From Paractinoplanes ovalisporus (GTDB lineage: Bacteria > Actinomycetota > Actinomycetes > Mycobacteriales > Micromonosporaceae), in contig NZ_JAENHP010000032.1 in assembly GCF_016834655.1 (NCBI RefSeq), positions 33,185 through 97,184 of the forward strand: a DNA stretch of 64,000 bases, read 5' to 3'. A model generated the notes under the pieces. The model had not been told where the DNA came from and made no database searches. It worked only from the letters and a program-made list of their open reading frames with translations. Below, one piece after another: positions 56,761 through 64,000 of the stretch; position 1 is the first letter of the stretch, and every line of letters starts with the position of its first letter. The position numbers and the translations under genes were made by a program.

Positions 56761-56788
56761 TCAGTCAAAACTGGTCAGTCTGAACTGA
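56761..56788. promoter_or_regulatory. Tandem 14-bp dyads in the VOC/MarR spacer
   Basis: TCAGTCAAAACTGG (56761-56774) and TCAGTCTGAACTGA (56775-56788) abut directly and share the form TCAGT-N4-ACTG(A/G). A larger CTTCAGT/ACTGAAG inverted repeat (56759-56765, 56784-56790) encloses them. The sites lie 20 bp upstream of the MarR gene start (56808) and are good MarR-operator candidates. Confidence 0.7.
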
Positions 56789-56807
56789 AGGTTTTATCGT
56801 CGGCCTG

Positions 56808-57245
56808 GTGAACGAGATTCCGGAGAGCGCGGCCCGCGCCGCCACCGAGATCCGCGTGGTGTTCAGCCGCCTGCGCCGTCGTCTGCGCGAAGTGGCCGCC
56901 CTCGGCGACCTCACGCCGTCGCAGACCTCGGTGCTGAGCCGCCTCGAGAAGGGCGGCCCGTCCTCGATGAGCCACCTCGCGGCGGCCGAACAGGTGCGTC
57001 CGCAGTCGATGGCCGCCACCCTGGCCGCGATCTCCGAGCACGGCCTGATCACCCGGCAGCCCGACCCGTCCGACGGCCGCCGCCAGCTGATCTCGCTCAC
57101 CGACTCCGGCCGCGAGAAGATCGCCGTCTCGCGCCGCAGCCGTGAGGAGTGGCTGGCCGGCCGGCTCACCGACGACTTCACCGAGGCCGAGCGCCAGACC
57201 CTGATCTCGGCGATGGCGCTGCTCGACCGCCTGGCCGGCCGATGA
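56808..57245 (+). CDS. MarR-family transcriptional regulator
   Basis: 145 residues with the MarR winged helix: LREVAALGDLTPSQTSVLSRLEKGGPSSMSHLAAAEQVRPQSMAATLAAISEHGLITRQPDPSDGRRQLISLTDSGREKI (about 29-106), flanked by helices for dimerisation. The DPSDGRRQ wing is classical. It probably represses itself, the coupled MFS transporter and the divergent VOC gene by binding the tandem dyads at 56761-56788, and is released by a small molecule the pump handles. The stop overlaps the transporter start (ATGA). Confidence 0.93.
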   Translation: MNEIPESAARAATEIRVVFSRLRRRLREVAALGDLTPSQTSVLSRLEKGGPSSMSHLAAAEQVRPQSMAATLAAISEHGLITRQPDPSDGRRQLISLTDSGREKIAVSRRSREEWLAGRLTDDFTEAERQTLISAMALLDRLAGR

Positions 57246-58597
57246 CCTCGGCGGTCACCGGCGCGTTCGACCGCAAGCTGATCGCGCCCATGGTTCTGGG
57301 CTCGATCCTCAACCCGGTCAACTCGTCGATGATCGCGGTCGCCCTGGTGCCGATCGGCGTCGCCCTGCACGCGCAGCCCGCCGCCACCGCCTGGCTCGTC
57401 TCCGGCCTCTACCTGGCCACGGCCACCGGCCAGCCCGTCGTGGGCAAACTCGTCGACCGGTACGGCCCCCGCAACCTCTATCTGGCCGGCAGCGCCCTGG
57501 TCGGCGTCGCCGGCATCATCGGCCTGCTCGCCCCCACGTTGTGGGTGCTGGTGGTGGCCCGCGTGCTGCTCGGCCTGGGCACGTGCGCCGGCTTCCCGGC
57601 CGCTATGTACCTGATCCGGCGCGAGTCCGAGCGCACCGGCGTCGACAGTCCCCGCGGCGTGCTCACCACCCTGTCGGTCTCGGCCCAGACCATCGTCGTC
57701 ATCGGGCCCAGCCTGGGCGGACTGCTCATCGGCGTGGCCGGTTGGCGGGCCATCTTCGCGGTCAACATCCCGCTCGCGGTGGCGTGCGTGGTGCTTGCGC
57801 TCGTACGGCTTCCCCGCCCGGCCCCGCCGGCGACGCGTGAGCCCCTAGACGTGCTCGGCATCGGCCTGTTCGCCGGCATGCTGACCACCCTGATGCTGTT
57901 CCTGATGAGCCCGGCGATCGGCGAGCTCTGGCTCCTGGCGATCACCGTCGGGTGCGGGGCCGCCTTCGCCCGGCGCGAACTGCGAGCCGCCGAACCGTTC
58001 CTCGACCTGCGCGTCTTCGGCGGCAACGCGCCCTTGATCGCCACTTATGGCCGTGCCCTGCTCGCGCAGACCGCGGCGTACGCGTACCTCTACGGCTTCA
58101 CCCAGTGGCTCGAGGCCGGCCGTGGTCTGAACGCCACCCAGGCCGGCCTGATCCTGCTGCCGATGTCCCTGCTGGCGATCGGCGTCTCCACCTACACCGG
58201 CCGGCGCGAGGGTTTCCGGGCCAAGTTGCTGGTCGGTGCGGGCGGCCAGCTGGCGGTGAGCGTGCTCATGCTGCGCCTGGACGCCGGCAGCCCCGTCTGG
58301 ATCCTGATCGCGTTGTCGGCGCTGTGCAGCCTGCCCCAGGGCCTGAACTCGCTGGCCAACCAGAACGCCGTCTATTACCAGGCCGACCCCGCCCGCATCG
58401 GCGCCTCGTCGGGTCTGCTGCGCACGTTCTCGTACCTGGGCGCCATGGTCTCCTCGGCCGCCACCGGCGTCTTCTTCGCCCACGGCGCCGACACCGCGGG
58501 CCTGCACTCCCTGGCCGTCTTCCTGATCGTCATCGCGTCGCTGCTGCTCGTCATGGTCGCGGCCGACCGTTCCCTCTCCCGCCTCAAGTCCAAGTAG
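57242..58597 (+). CDS. MFS transporter (DHA-type drug exporter)
   Basis: 451 residues, about 12-14 membrane helices. MVLGSILNPVNSSMIAVALVPIGVALHAQPAATAWLVSGLYLATATGQPVVGKLVDRYGPRNLYLAG contains the first helices and motif A (GKLVDRYGPR). VVARVLLGLGTCAGFPAAMYLIRRE and VLTTLSVSAQTIVVIGPSLGGLLIGVAGWRAIFAVNIPLA (motif C-like GPSLGG) follow. It exports a hydrophobic compound with proton antiport. It is translationally coupled to the MarR regulator by a 4-bp overlap, so inducer and substrate are likely the same. Confidence 0.92.
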   Translation: MTSAVTGAFDRKLIAPMVLGSILNPVNSSMIAVALVPIGVALHAQPAATAWLVSGLYLATATGQPVVGKLVDRYGPRNLYLAGSALVGVAGIIGLLAPTLWVLVVARVLLGLGTCAGFPAAMYLIRRESERTGVDSPRGVLTTLSVSAQTIVVIGPSLGGLLIGVAGWRAIFAVNIPLAVACVVLALVRLPRPAPPATREPLDVLGIGLFAGMLTTLMLFLMSPAIGELWLLAITVGCGAAFARRELRAAEPFLDLRVFGGNAPLIATYGRALLAQTAAYAYLYGFTQWLEAGRGLNATQAGLILLPMSLLAIGVSTYTGRREGFRAKLLVGAGGQLAVSVLMLRLDAGSPVWILIALSALCSLPQGLNSLANQNAVYYQADPARIGASSGLLRTFSYLGAMVSSAATGVFFAHGADTAGLHSLAVFLIVIASLLLVMVAADRSLSRLKSK

Positions 58598-58606
58598 GGT
58601 TTCGCC

Positions 58607-58942
58607 ATGCCCGCTTGTCCGCCCCGACGGGTGGGACGAGGTGGTCCCTGAGATCGTCGGCTCCCGACGACGTGGTGATCACCAAGCGCAACTGGGGCGC
58701 CTTCTACGGCACCGACCTGGATCTGCACCTGCGCCGCCGGGGCATCACCCAGATCGTCCTGACCAGCATCGGCGTCGGGTCAACGGCGCGGGCCGCGTTC
58801 GCGCACGGTTACCACGTGACGGTCGCCGTGGACGCCGTCTCGGACCGCGAACCACAACAGCGTCACCCGGATCTTCCCGCGCCCGGCCGAGACCGGCCCG
58901 ACCGACGCCATCCTCGCGGTGCTGGCCACGCGCATACGCTGA
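58607..58942 (+). pseudogene. Degraded isochorismatase-family (cysteine hydrolase) gene
   Basis: Pieces of one protein appear in different frames. VRPDGWDEVVPEI comes first. The middle frame gives DVVITKRNWGAFYGTDLDLHL, then RRRGITQIVLTSIGVGSTARAAFAHGYHVTVAVDAVSD. A third frame gives NHNSVTRIFPRPAETGPTDAILAVLATRIR ending at 58942. Intact homologues read 'TKRNWGAFYGTDLDLHLRRRG..QIVLTGIATSIGVESTARAA', so the middle also has a small deletion, and the first half of the gene is missing. At least two frameshifts and a deletion indicate a pseudogene. Confidence 0.85.
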
Positions 58943-58947
58943 GAGGC

Positions 58948-59799
58948 ATGAGCCAGGCCGAGGTCTTGGACAATGTGGCCGGAGTGGTCGGGGCCCAGGT
59001 CACTGTTCTCGGCAGTCTGCCCGGAGGCGCCAACGGAGGCGCCACGCGCGTCCGGTTGGCCGGCGGGGCGAACGCGGTGCTCAAGGTGGTGCCCCGGGCC
59101 AACCCCGGCCATCTGAACGAGACGCTGCGCGCTCAGAGGGTGGTCGAGCACATGCGGGGGTGTGGCTATCCCACTCCCGCCTGGCTCGGCGTAGGGGCCA
59201 CCGCCAGTCACGTGTGGCATCTGATGGACTTCGTCGACGCGGCTCCCGTAGCCGAGCTGACCCCGCCCATCGTCGAGCAGCTGATGCGGATCGTCGAACT
59301 CCAGGCCGGCCAGGCCTCCGAGCCGTACGACCACTGGTCGTACGCGTGGCGGGTCACCACCGGTCAGGAATCGTCGGTCGCCAAGCTCTCGCGTCATTCC
59401 TCCGCGGTGTCGGCCTTGGTCGAACGCGTGCGGCTCGTGTGTGCCGGCCTCCCACCGCCGCAGGATGCGCCGGACATGGTCCATGCCGACCTCAACCCGA
59501 GCAACGTGCTGGTGCGCAACGGCGCGGTGGTGGCGGTCGTGGATATCGAGAACGCGGGCAGCGGCACGCGCGCGACCGACCTCACCACCCTCCTGTGGCA
59601 CACCTTCGCGACCGGCGTCCGAAAGCGCCTGTGGTCGAGAATCCTGGTCGTGGCCGGCTGGGAGGGCGCGGCGATGCTCGCAGCGACACAGATCCTGCTG
59701 CAGCTCGAGTGGCCCATCCGTCTGGGCCGCCCCGAGGTCGTGGCCGGGGCAGTCTCGAACGGCCATCGAGCCCTCGACGAGCTGATCGCGCTGCGCTGA
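58948..59799 (+). CDS. Aminoglycoside phosphotransferase (APH)-fold protein
   Basis: 283 residues. Residues 19-50 form the nucleotide-binding start (TVLGSLPGGANGGATRVRLAGGANAVLKVVPRA). The catalytic loop is MVHADLNPSNVLVRNGAVVAVVDIENAG, with the full H-A-D-x4-N Brenner motif and the DIE metal Asp. Unlike the 46687 protein, the catalytic set is complete, so phosphotransfer to a small molecule is likely. Substrate unknown. ATG 58948 is preceded by GAGAGG and lies 5 bp after the isochorismatase pseudogene; earlier in-frame codons belong to MFS shadow sequence. Confidence 0.88.
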   Translation: MSQAEVLDNVAGVVGAQVTVLGSLPGGANGGATRVRLAGGANAVLKVVPRANPGHLNETLRAQRVVEHMRGCGYPTPAWLGVGATASHVWHLMDFVDAAPVAELTPPIVEQLMRIVELQAGQASEPYDHWSYAWRVTTGQESSVAKLSRHSSAVSALVERVRLVCAGLPPPQDAPDMVHADLNPSNVLVRNGAVVAVVDIENAGSGTRATDLTTLLWHTFATGVRKRLWSRILVVAGWEGAAMLAATQILLQLEWPIRLGRPEVVAGAVSNGHRALDELIALR

Positions 59800-59930
59800 G
59801 AGTCCCGGCCCAGCATCGGCAGCGCGGGCCCGTCGTTCTTCCGCACCTGCACCGGCGGCTGATGCCCTCGGCGCTGCGGATCGCGTAGAAGTAAGCAGAG
59901 AGCATCTCCGAGCCACGCGGAGCCGAGCCC

Positions 59931-62204
59931 ATGGCGATGGAAGCGGTCGATCCCCACGCTGATCTCCTGGCATTGTTGGCCGTCCTGCGCGATCGTGCCC
60001 TGCATCCGCCGATCGGCACTCCGGCGACTCAACGGGGCATCGCTCGGCGGGCCGAGATCAGCACCGGCCACCTCAGCGACCTGCTCAGTGGCAAGGTGAA
60101 GCCGAGGCCGGACACTGCCCACCGCCTCGCGGAGGCGATGGGCGCCGATGAGGCCGAGGCTCTCCGCGCCTTCCGACTGGCTGAGGGCATCAAGGACTCC
60201 ACCGCGAACGCCCGGATCGCGCGACGGATCCGCGGCCCTCACATGCTGAAGCCTTCACCGAACGGCTTCGTGGGCCGCACGAACGACATGGCCGCGCTGT
60301 CGGAACTGACCGAGATCTCGGGGCGCAAGCATCCCGGCCGGACGGTCACCCTCATCGTCGGCCAGCCGGGCGTGGGGAAGACCTGGCTTCTGCGCCACTG
60401 GACGCAACACAAGATCGCGAAGTGGCCGGATGGTCAGCTCTACGCCGACGTGCAGGATCTGGGGTCGGTCGGTGCGGTGCTGCACCGGTTCTTGCTGTCG
60501 CTCGGCGCCACCAGCCGCTCCATTCCCGACGATCCGGTCGAGCAGGAGGCGCTCTACCAGGAGAAGACAGCGGGAAAACGGCTACTGGTGGCGCTCGACA
60601 ACGTGGGTGAGGCCGATGACATCGAGCCGCTGCTGCCCGGCGACGGCCCCAGCACGATCGTCCTGACCAGCCGGAAACGACTGTATGGCGTGGTCTCGGC
60701 GCAGAACGCAGGTGTCCTGCACCTCGACGTGCTGACCGCCGAGGAGTCGCGGGACCTGCTGATCCGCCGGATAGGGTCGGCGCGGGCGGCGCGCGACCCG
60801 CGTGGGCTCGCTGACCTGGTTCGCATCTGTGCGGGCCTGCCGCTGGCGCTGAGCGTGGTCAGTTCCCGTGCCGCTCTGAACGCCGGCTGGTCGCTGGCCG
60901 AGATCGTGGAGCTTTACCTCAGCGGCTCGTCGCCGGTGAACGAGGTGACGGTCTTCGCCTCCGGCTACCGAAGTTTCGAGCCGGGACCGCAGTTCGCGTT
61001 CCGCATGCTCGGACTGTCGATCGGCGTCGACGTCGAGCTCGACGCCGTGGCGAGCCTCCTCGCATACACGCCGCGGGAGACCCGTCCGCTGCTCGACGTC
61101 TTGAGGGACAACAGTTTCCTGGAGGAGCCGTCGCGGGGCCGGTTCCGGATGCACGAGGTGATGCGGTCGTTCGCGGCCGAGCGAGCCGCCGTGGAGCTTC
61201 CGGCCGGCGAGCGGGAGATCGCCCGCCGACGGTTCGTCGAGTATGTGCTGGCCATGGCCTACCGCGGCGAGCGGCTACTCAGCCCGGAACGTCCGCCCAT
61301 CACCCTCGCTTCGCCGTCGCCCGGCGTCGTGCACAGGCAACATGCCTCGGCGGATGCCGCGCTGGAGTGGTTCGAGGCCAACGACGCCAACCTGATGGCC
61401 GTACAAAGGTTCGCGGCCGCCCGTGGCTGGCATGAGATCGTGTGGCAGCTGGCGTGGAGCCTGGACAACTATCAGTACCGCCGAGGGCTGGTCGGCCGGC
61501 ACGACGAGACGTGGCGGCGCGGACTCGCCGCTGCCGATCTCAGCGGCGACGCCGATGCGGTCGCCCTCGCCCGGCTCTGTCTCGGCAACATTCGCGCGCG
61601 CCGCCGGCGTCACCGCGAGGCGATCAGGCTGCTCGAACGGGCTCGTGAGCACTTCGCGACCACGGACGACCTGCCCAACCTCGCGCAGGCGCACCGCGCG
61701 TTCGGGTTCGCCTGGACCGGTGTCGACTCGGTGCGGCAGCGCGAGCACGCGAAAGAGGCACTGCGGCTGTTCCGGCGGCTCGACGACAAGGCCTGGACGG
61801 CGATCGGCTTGAACGCGCTCGGCGAGGTCTACGCCGAGCAGGGCCAGTACGAACGGGCGCGAACATGCTGCGAGCAGGCGTTGGAACTGCATCGGCAGCG
61901 CTCCAACAGGTCCGGTGAGGCGGCGGCGCTGGACAGCCTGGGCATCGTCGCGGAGGGGGCCGGTGACCTCGACCTGGCCGTCCAGCGGTTTGCCGAAGCC
62001 GCAGCCGTGTACCACGACCTGAAGAACGCCTCGTCGGAGGCGAACACACTGACTCAGCTCGGCCGGCTCCTGCTGAGCCGGCCGGGCCACGAGGAGGCGG
62101 GCCGATTGCGCCTGCGCCTCGCACTCGAGATGTACGCCGAACAGGACCGTGTGGTCGAACTGGAGTCCGTCCGTCGTCTGCTCGACGAGGGCGACGTTCG
62201 CTGA
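59931..62204 (+). CDS. STAND regulator: XRE HTH, NB-ARC ATPase, TPR (AfsR-like without BTAD)
   Basis: 757 residues. An N-terminal lambda-repressor-like HTH covers 10-85 (QRGIARRAEISTGHLSDLLSGKVKPRPDTAHRLAEAMG). The NB-ARC ATPase follows: Walker A GQPGVGKT (144-151), Walker B RLLVALDNV (217-225), and LTSRKRL (sensor/RNBS-B). A winged-helix segment (RFRMHEVMRSFAAER) precedes six to seven TPR-like repeats (NLAQAHRAFGFAWTG, ALNALGEVYAEQGQYERARTCCEQALELHRQ, AALDSLGIVAEGAGDLDLAVQRF). Such STAND proteins switch by ATP-dependent oligomerisation, as regulators or in phage defence. Two small membrane proteins follow. Confidence 0.9.
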   Translation: MAMEAVDPHADLLALLAVLRDRALHPPIGTPATQRGIARRAEISTGHLSDLLSGKVKPRPDTAHRLAEAMGADEAEALRAFRLAEGIKDSTANARIARRIRGPHMLKPSPNGFVGRTNDMAALSELTEISGRKHPGRTVTLIVGQPGVGKTWLLRHWTQHKIAKWPDGQLYADVQDLGSVGAVLHRFLLSLGATSRSIPDDPVEQEALYQEKTAGKRLLVALDNVGEADDIEPLLPGDGPSTIVLTSRKRLYGVVSAQNAGVLHLDVLTAEESRDLLIRRIGSARAARDPRGLADLVRICAGLPLALSVVSSRAALNAGWSLAEIVELYLSGSSPVNEVTVFASGYRSFEPGPQFAFRMLGLSIGVDVELDAVASLLAYTPRETRPLLDVLRDNSFLEEPSRGRFRMHEVMRSFAAERAAVELPAGEREIARRRFVEYVLAMAYRGERLLSPERPPITLASPSPGVVHRQHASADAALEWFEANDANLMAVQRFAAARGWHEIVWQLAWSLDNYQYRRGLVGRHDETWRRGLAAADLSGDADAVALARLCLGNIRARRRRHREAIRLLERAREHFATTDDLPNLAQAHRAFGFAWTGVDSVRQREHAKEALRLFRRLDDKAWTAIGLNALGEVYAEQGQYERARTCCEQALELHRQRSNRSGEAAALDSLGIVAEGAGDLDLAVQRFAEAAAVYHDLKNASSEANTLTQLGRLLLSRPGHEEAGRLRLRLALEMYAEQDRVVELESVRRLLDEGDVR

Positions 62205-62518
62205 AACTCGTGTCCACGACATCGCATATCTGCAGCTGAGGGCCGTTGTGAACGGCCGGTTGCTCGTGCTTCGAGCGGAGCGGACGACCGGACGACGATC
62301 GTGTTACGGGTCCGGCGGTCTCGCCGGACCGGTACCGGCCGCCGTCCGGGGAGGAACCCTCCATGAGCTACCCGCCGATGAGCGTCAGCCTTCGGTTCCT
62401 CTGTGAAGTCAAGAAATTTGATTATTCGGATGCGGCAACCCGCCTGTGTGGCGGCTTCCGATCGAGAGATGCGGCACCGCGTCCGTCCCGCATGGTGACC
62501 CCGAAAGTGAGGTGCTGT
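62205..62518. other. Spacer after the STAND gene
   Basis: No gene was recognised in this 314-bp stretch. It contains one strong hairpin at 62309-62330 and A/T-richer sequence around 62405-62440, which could hold a promoter for the small membrane protein genes, although no clear -10/-35 pair stands out. Confidence 0.5.
62309..62330 (+). terminator. GC-rich hairpin downstream of the STAND gene
   Basis: GGTCCGGCG (62309-62317) and CGCCGGACC (62322-62330) pair perfectly around GTCT, about 105 bp after the stop. No T tract, as is common for high-GC terminators. Confidence 0.6.
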
Positions 62519-62734
62519 ATGTCTGGCGTCCTGGTCGGCGTGGGCGGCTTCCTCTTCGTTGCGACCTTCCTCGGCATCCTCGTCCGCTTCGCGCTGACCG
62601 TCGTCTTCGGTGCTCTCACCAAACTGGGCGAGGCGAGCGCTTTTATTGCCGGATTGGGAGCGATATGCGCTCTGGCGGCGGCTGTCGCCACCGTCGGGTC
62701 CTTCATCGTCGCTGTCGTGAAGCTGTTTCAGTAG
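62519..62734 (+). CDS. Small two-helix membrane protein
   Basis: 71 residues: MSGVLVGVGGFLFVATFLGILVRFALTVVFGAL (helix 1, about 3-33), a short polar turn TKLGEA, then SAFIAGLGAICALAAAVATVGSFIVAVVKLFQ (helix 2). ATG 62519 is preceded by TGAGG at seven bases. There are no recognisable motifs. Size and hydrophobicity fit holin-like or small effector/modulator proteins, but no function can be assigned. It is followed by a second small membrane protein after 32 bp and preceded by the STAND gene. Confidence 0.65.
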   Translation: MSGVLVGVGGFLFVATFLGILVRFALTVVFGALTKLGEASAFIAGLGAICALAAAVATVGSFIVAVVKLFQ

Positions 62735-62766
62735 CGCCGTCATGGCCTGAAGGAAAGGAGTGGTGG

Positions 62767-63033
62767 ATGTTTCTCGGGCGCAAGCGCCGTATCAGCCGGC
62801 AGCTGGTAGCCATCGTCGTCGGCGGCTCGATGACCCTCAGCGGCTTCTACTGGAACCTCGTCAGCGAACCGCTCGGCAGGCGCATATCCGGCAACTTCCC
62901 TCAAGTGGCACCCGCAAGAGCAGCGGAGATGGTCGATGCCATTTCCCTCTTGTGGTCGTCCGTGGGGCTGACGGTGATCCTGGTGGTTCTCGCCCGGGTG
63001 TTTTTTCGGGCCAGACGCGTCAACGGCCGTTAG
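62767..63033 (+). CDS. Small membrane protein with two hydrophobic segments
   Basis: 88 residues. A basic N terminus (FLGRKRRISRQ) precedes a hydrophobic segment (LVAIVVGGSMTLSGFYW), a 35-residue polar loop (NLVSEPLGRRISGNFPQVAPARAAEMVDA) and a second helix (LLWSSVGLTVILVVLARVFF), ending with RARRVNGR. The start is well supported by AAGGAG seven bases before ATG 62767. It may be co-transcribed with the 62519 gene. No family recognised. Confidence 0.68.
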   Translation: MFLGRKRRISRQLVAIVVGGSMTLSGFYWNLVSEPLGRRISGNFPQVAPARAAEMVDAISLLWSSVGLTVILVVLARVFFRARRVNGR

Positions 63034-63134
63034 CGCCGCATGGCGGAAGCCGGCGGGCTGAGGCGGGCGGTGCAGCCGTGGTGGCCCACTCAAGTTTCGG
63101 CGCCCCATGGTCGGGCTTTGACGGCGGACCCGGG

Positions 63135-63743
63135 CTAAACCGGCGGCCAGTTGCGCAAGGCGGCGTCGACGATGGGCTGGAGGTCGGCTCGGGTGGCGCC
63201 GCCGGCGGCCTGTACGGCGATGCCGTTCGAGACTGTCATGACGTAGCGGGCCAGCAACTCCGGGTCCGTTGCCGGGGGCAGGTCGCCCGCGGCGGCCGCC
63301 TGGCGGAAACGGTCGATCAGCAAGGTCCGGTTCTCGTCGCGCCACGCGGCCAGCAAGTCTCGGATCACCCGGGCGTCCTCGCCTGACACCAAGGACGCCT
63401 GCAGGCCCAGGCAGCCCGCCGGGTAGTCGGGCATGGTGGCGCTGCGCAGCGTGCCGTTGATATAGACCGTGGCCACCCCGAGGGCGGTCGGCTCGGCCAG
63501 CGCCTCGGCGCCGTAGGAGGCGGGGCCCTCGGTGTAGTGGTTCAGGACCTTGCGGAACAGCTCCTCCTTGTTGCCGAAGGCCGCGTACATGCTGGTGCGG
63601 TTGATGCCCATGGCCTGGGTCAGGTCGGTGAGGCTGGCGCCCTCGTAGCCGTGTTCCCAGAACACCCGCATCGCCTTTTCGAGGGCCGCGCCGGCGTCGA
63701 AGCCGCGGGGCCGGCCGACCGGCGAGCTGCGTTGTCTGTCCAC
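63135..63743 (-). CDS. TetR-family regulator
   Basis: 202 residues. The HTH lies at about 15-65 (FDAGAALEKAMRVFWEHGYEGASLTDLTQAMGINRTSMYAAFGNKEELFRKVLNHY). The C-terminal domain has YPAGCLGLQASLVSGEDARVIRDLLAAWRDENRTLLIDRFRQAAAAGDL, typical of the TetR group with a 'GC(L/F)' motif that controls oxidoreductases. GTG 63743 is the start (VDRQRSSPVGRPRGFD). It is divergent from an SDR gene with palindromic sites in between, and likely represses both. Confidence 0.92.
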   Translation of the reverse strand: MDRQRSSPVGRPRGFDAGAALEKAMRVFWEHGYEGASLTDLTQAMGINRTSMYAAFGNKEELFRKVLNHYTEGPASYGAEALAEPTALGVATVYINGTLRSATMPDYPAGCLGLQASLVSGEDARVIRDLLAAWRDENRTLLIDRFRQAAAAGDLPPATDPELLARYVMTVSNGIAVQAAGGATRADLQPIVDAALRNWPPV

Positions 63744-63763
63744 GTGATCGAGCTTACCAGTTG

Positions 63764-63817
63764 TGTACCGATCGATCCGGAAGTGCTAGCGTACTTCTGT
63801 ACCGATCGGTTGGTACA
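63764..63817. promoter_or_regulatory. TetR operators between TetR and SDR genes
   Basis: TGTACCGATCGGTTGGTACA (63798-63817) is a near-perfect palindrome (TGTACC/GGTACA arms around an ACCGATCGGT core). A half-site copy TGTACCGATCG lies at 63764-63774, near the TetR start. The full site is 22 bp before the SDR ATG at 63840. Confidence 0.72.
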
Positions 63818-63839
63818 AAAATAGAACTGGAGAAAAAAG

Positions 63840-64000
63840 ATGCTCAAGGGGAAAACAGCCGTCGTCACCGGTGGCGGCACGCGGGGAATCGGCCGGGCCA
63901 CCGCCGCGCGACTGGTGGCCGAGGGTGCGTACGTCTTCATCACCGGCCGCCGCAAGGCCGAGCTGGATGAGGCGGTCGAGGCCATCGGCTCGTCGGTCAC
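63840..64000 (+). CDS. Short-chain dehydrogenase/reductase, 3' truncated by window edge
   Basis: Only the first 53 codons are in the window. MLKGKTAVVTGGGTRGIGRATAARLVAEGAYVFITGRRKAELDEAVEAIG contains the Rossmann glycine motif TGGGTRGIG (10-18) and the GRR segment of NADP-preferring SDRs. ATG 63840 is preceded by GGAG at seven bases. It is divergent from the TetR gene, which probably represses it through the TGTACC palindrome. The substrate is unknown. Confidence 0.9.
   Translation, partial: MLKGKTAVVTGGGTRGIGRATAARLVAEGAYVFITGRRKAELDEAVEAIGSSV

Overview
The window is high-GC DNA with GTG starts, purine-rich Shine-Dalgarno sites and many actinobacterial families (CU044_5270 protein, stand-alone LigD polymerase domain, DUF6069, SlpD/SlpE-type peptidase, F420-type LLM oxidoreductase, AfsR-like STAND regulator). 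It is most consistent with a chromosome of a filamentous actinomycete, probably Micromonosporaceae/Actinoplanes-like. The family placement is inference. No rRNA operon, phage module, transposase or CRISPR array was seen, and no complete mobile element.

Layout. 1-4.8 kb: an AlgH-type fragment, then a minus-strand run of a degenerate intradiol-dioxygenase-like protein, an acyl-CoA synthetase and a GT-C membrane glycosyltransferase. 4.8-8.5 kb: a TAXI-type TRAP transporter (fused permease plus lipoprotein) whose permease ends in a long pentapeptide-repeat tail. 8.5-11.7 kb: a repeat-rich, gene-poor stretch with 22-bp and 13-bp tandem repeats, a 13-bp-arm hairpin, a sigma-factor remnant and three tRNA genes (CCA, CAT, GCG), the last with a non-canonical G33. 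11.7-18 kb: small regulator/enzyme modules (ArsR-SRPBCC-DUF6069, ArsR, TetR/hydrolase, SDR/PoxB). 18-21 kb: a fatty acid desaturase divergent from a NarL-type two-component system. 21-25.4 kb: LLM oxidoreductase, an ABC importer without ATPase, and an incomplete molybdenum hydroxylase. 25.4-33.6 kb: HEAT protein, acyl-CoA dehydrogenase, a diguanylate cyclase, amylosucrase and a membrane hydrolase. 33.6-46.6 kb: an accessory mix (SET-domain fusion, possible nuclease, ECF sigma/partner, LigD-type primase, MFS, EEP phosphatase, OsmC, actinobacterial hypotheticals) with a 131-bp duplication, two DnaA-box-like sites and a frameshifted gene. 46.7-59.8 kb: two phosphotransferases, penicillin acylase, secreted peptidase, GlxA regulator, glucose-6-phosphate dehydrogenase, a MarR/MFS/VOC module with tandem operators, and an isochorismatase pseudogene. 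59.9-64 kb: an XRE-NB-ARC-TPR STAND protein followed by two small membrane proteins, then a TetR/SDR pair.

How it works together. Most units are small regulator-target modules in which the regulator sits beside or opposite its likely targets, with operator-like dyads readable in the spacers (ArsR at 11741-11783, MarR at 56761-56788, TetR at 63764-63817). Convergent gene pairs repeatedly overlap at their stop codons. The least-explained parts are the tRNA/repeat zone (6.9-11.7 kb), the accessory block at 33.7-36.2 and 43.1-46.6 kb, and the STAND plus small-membrane-protein unit (59.9-63.0 kb).
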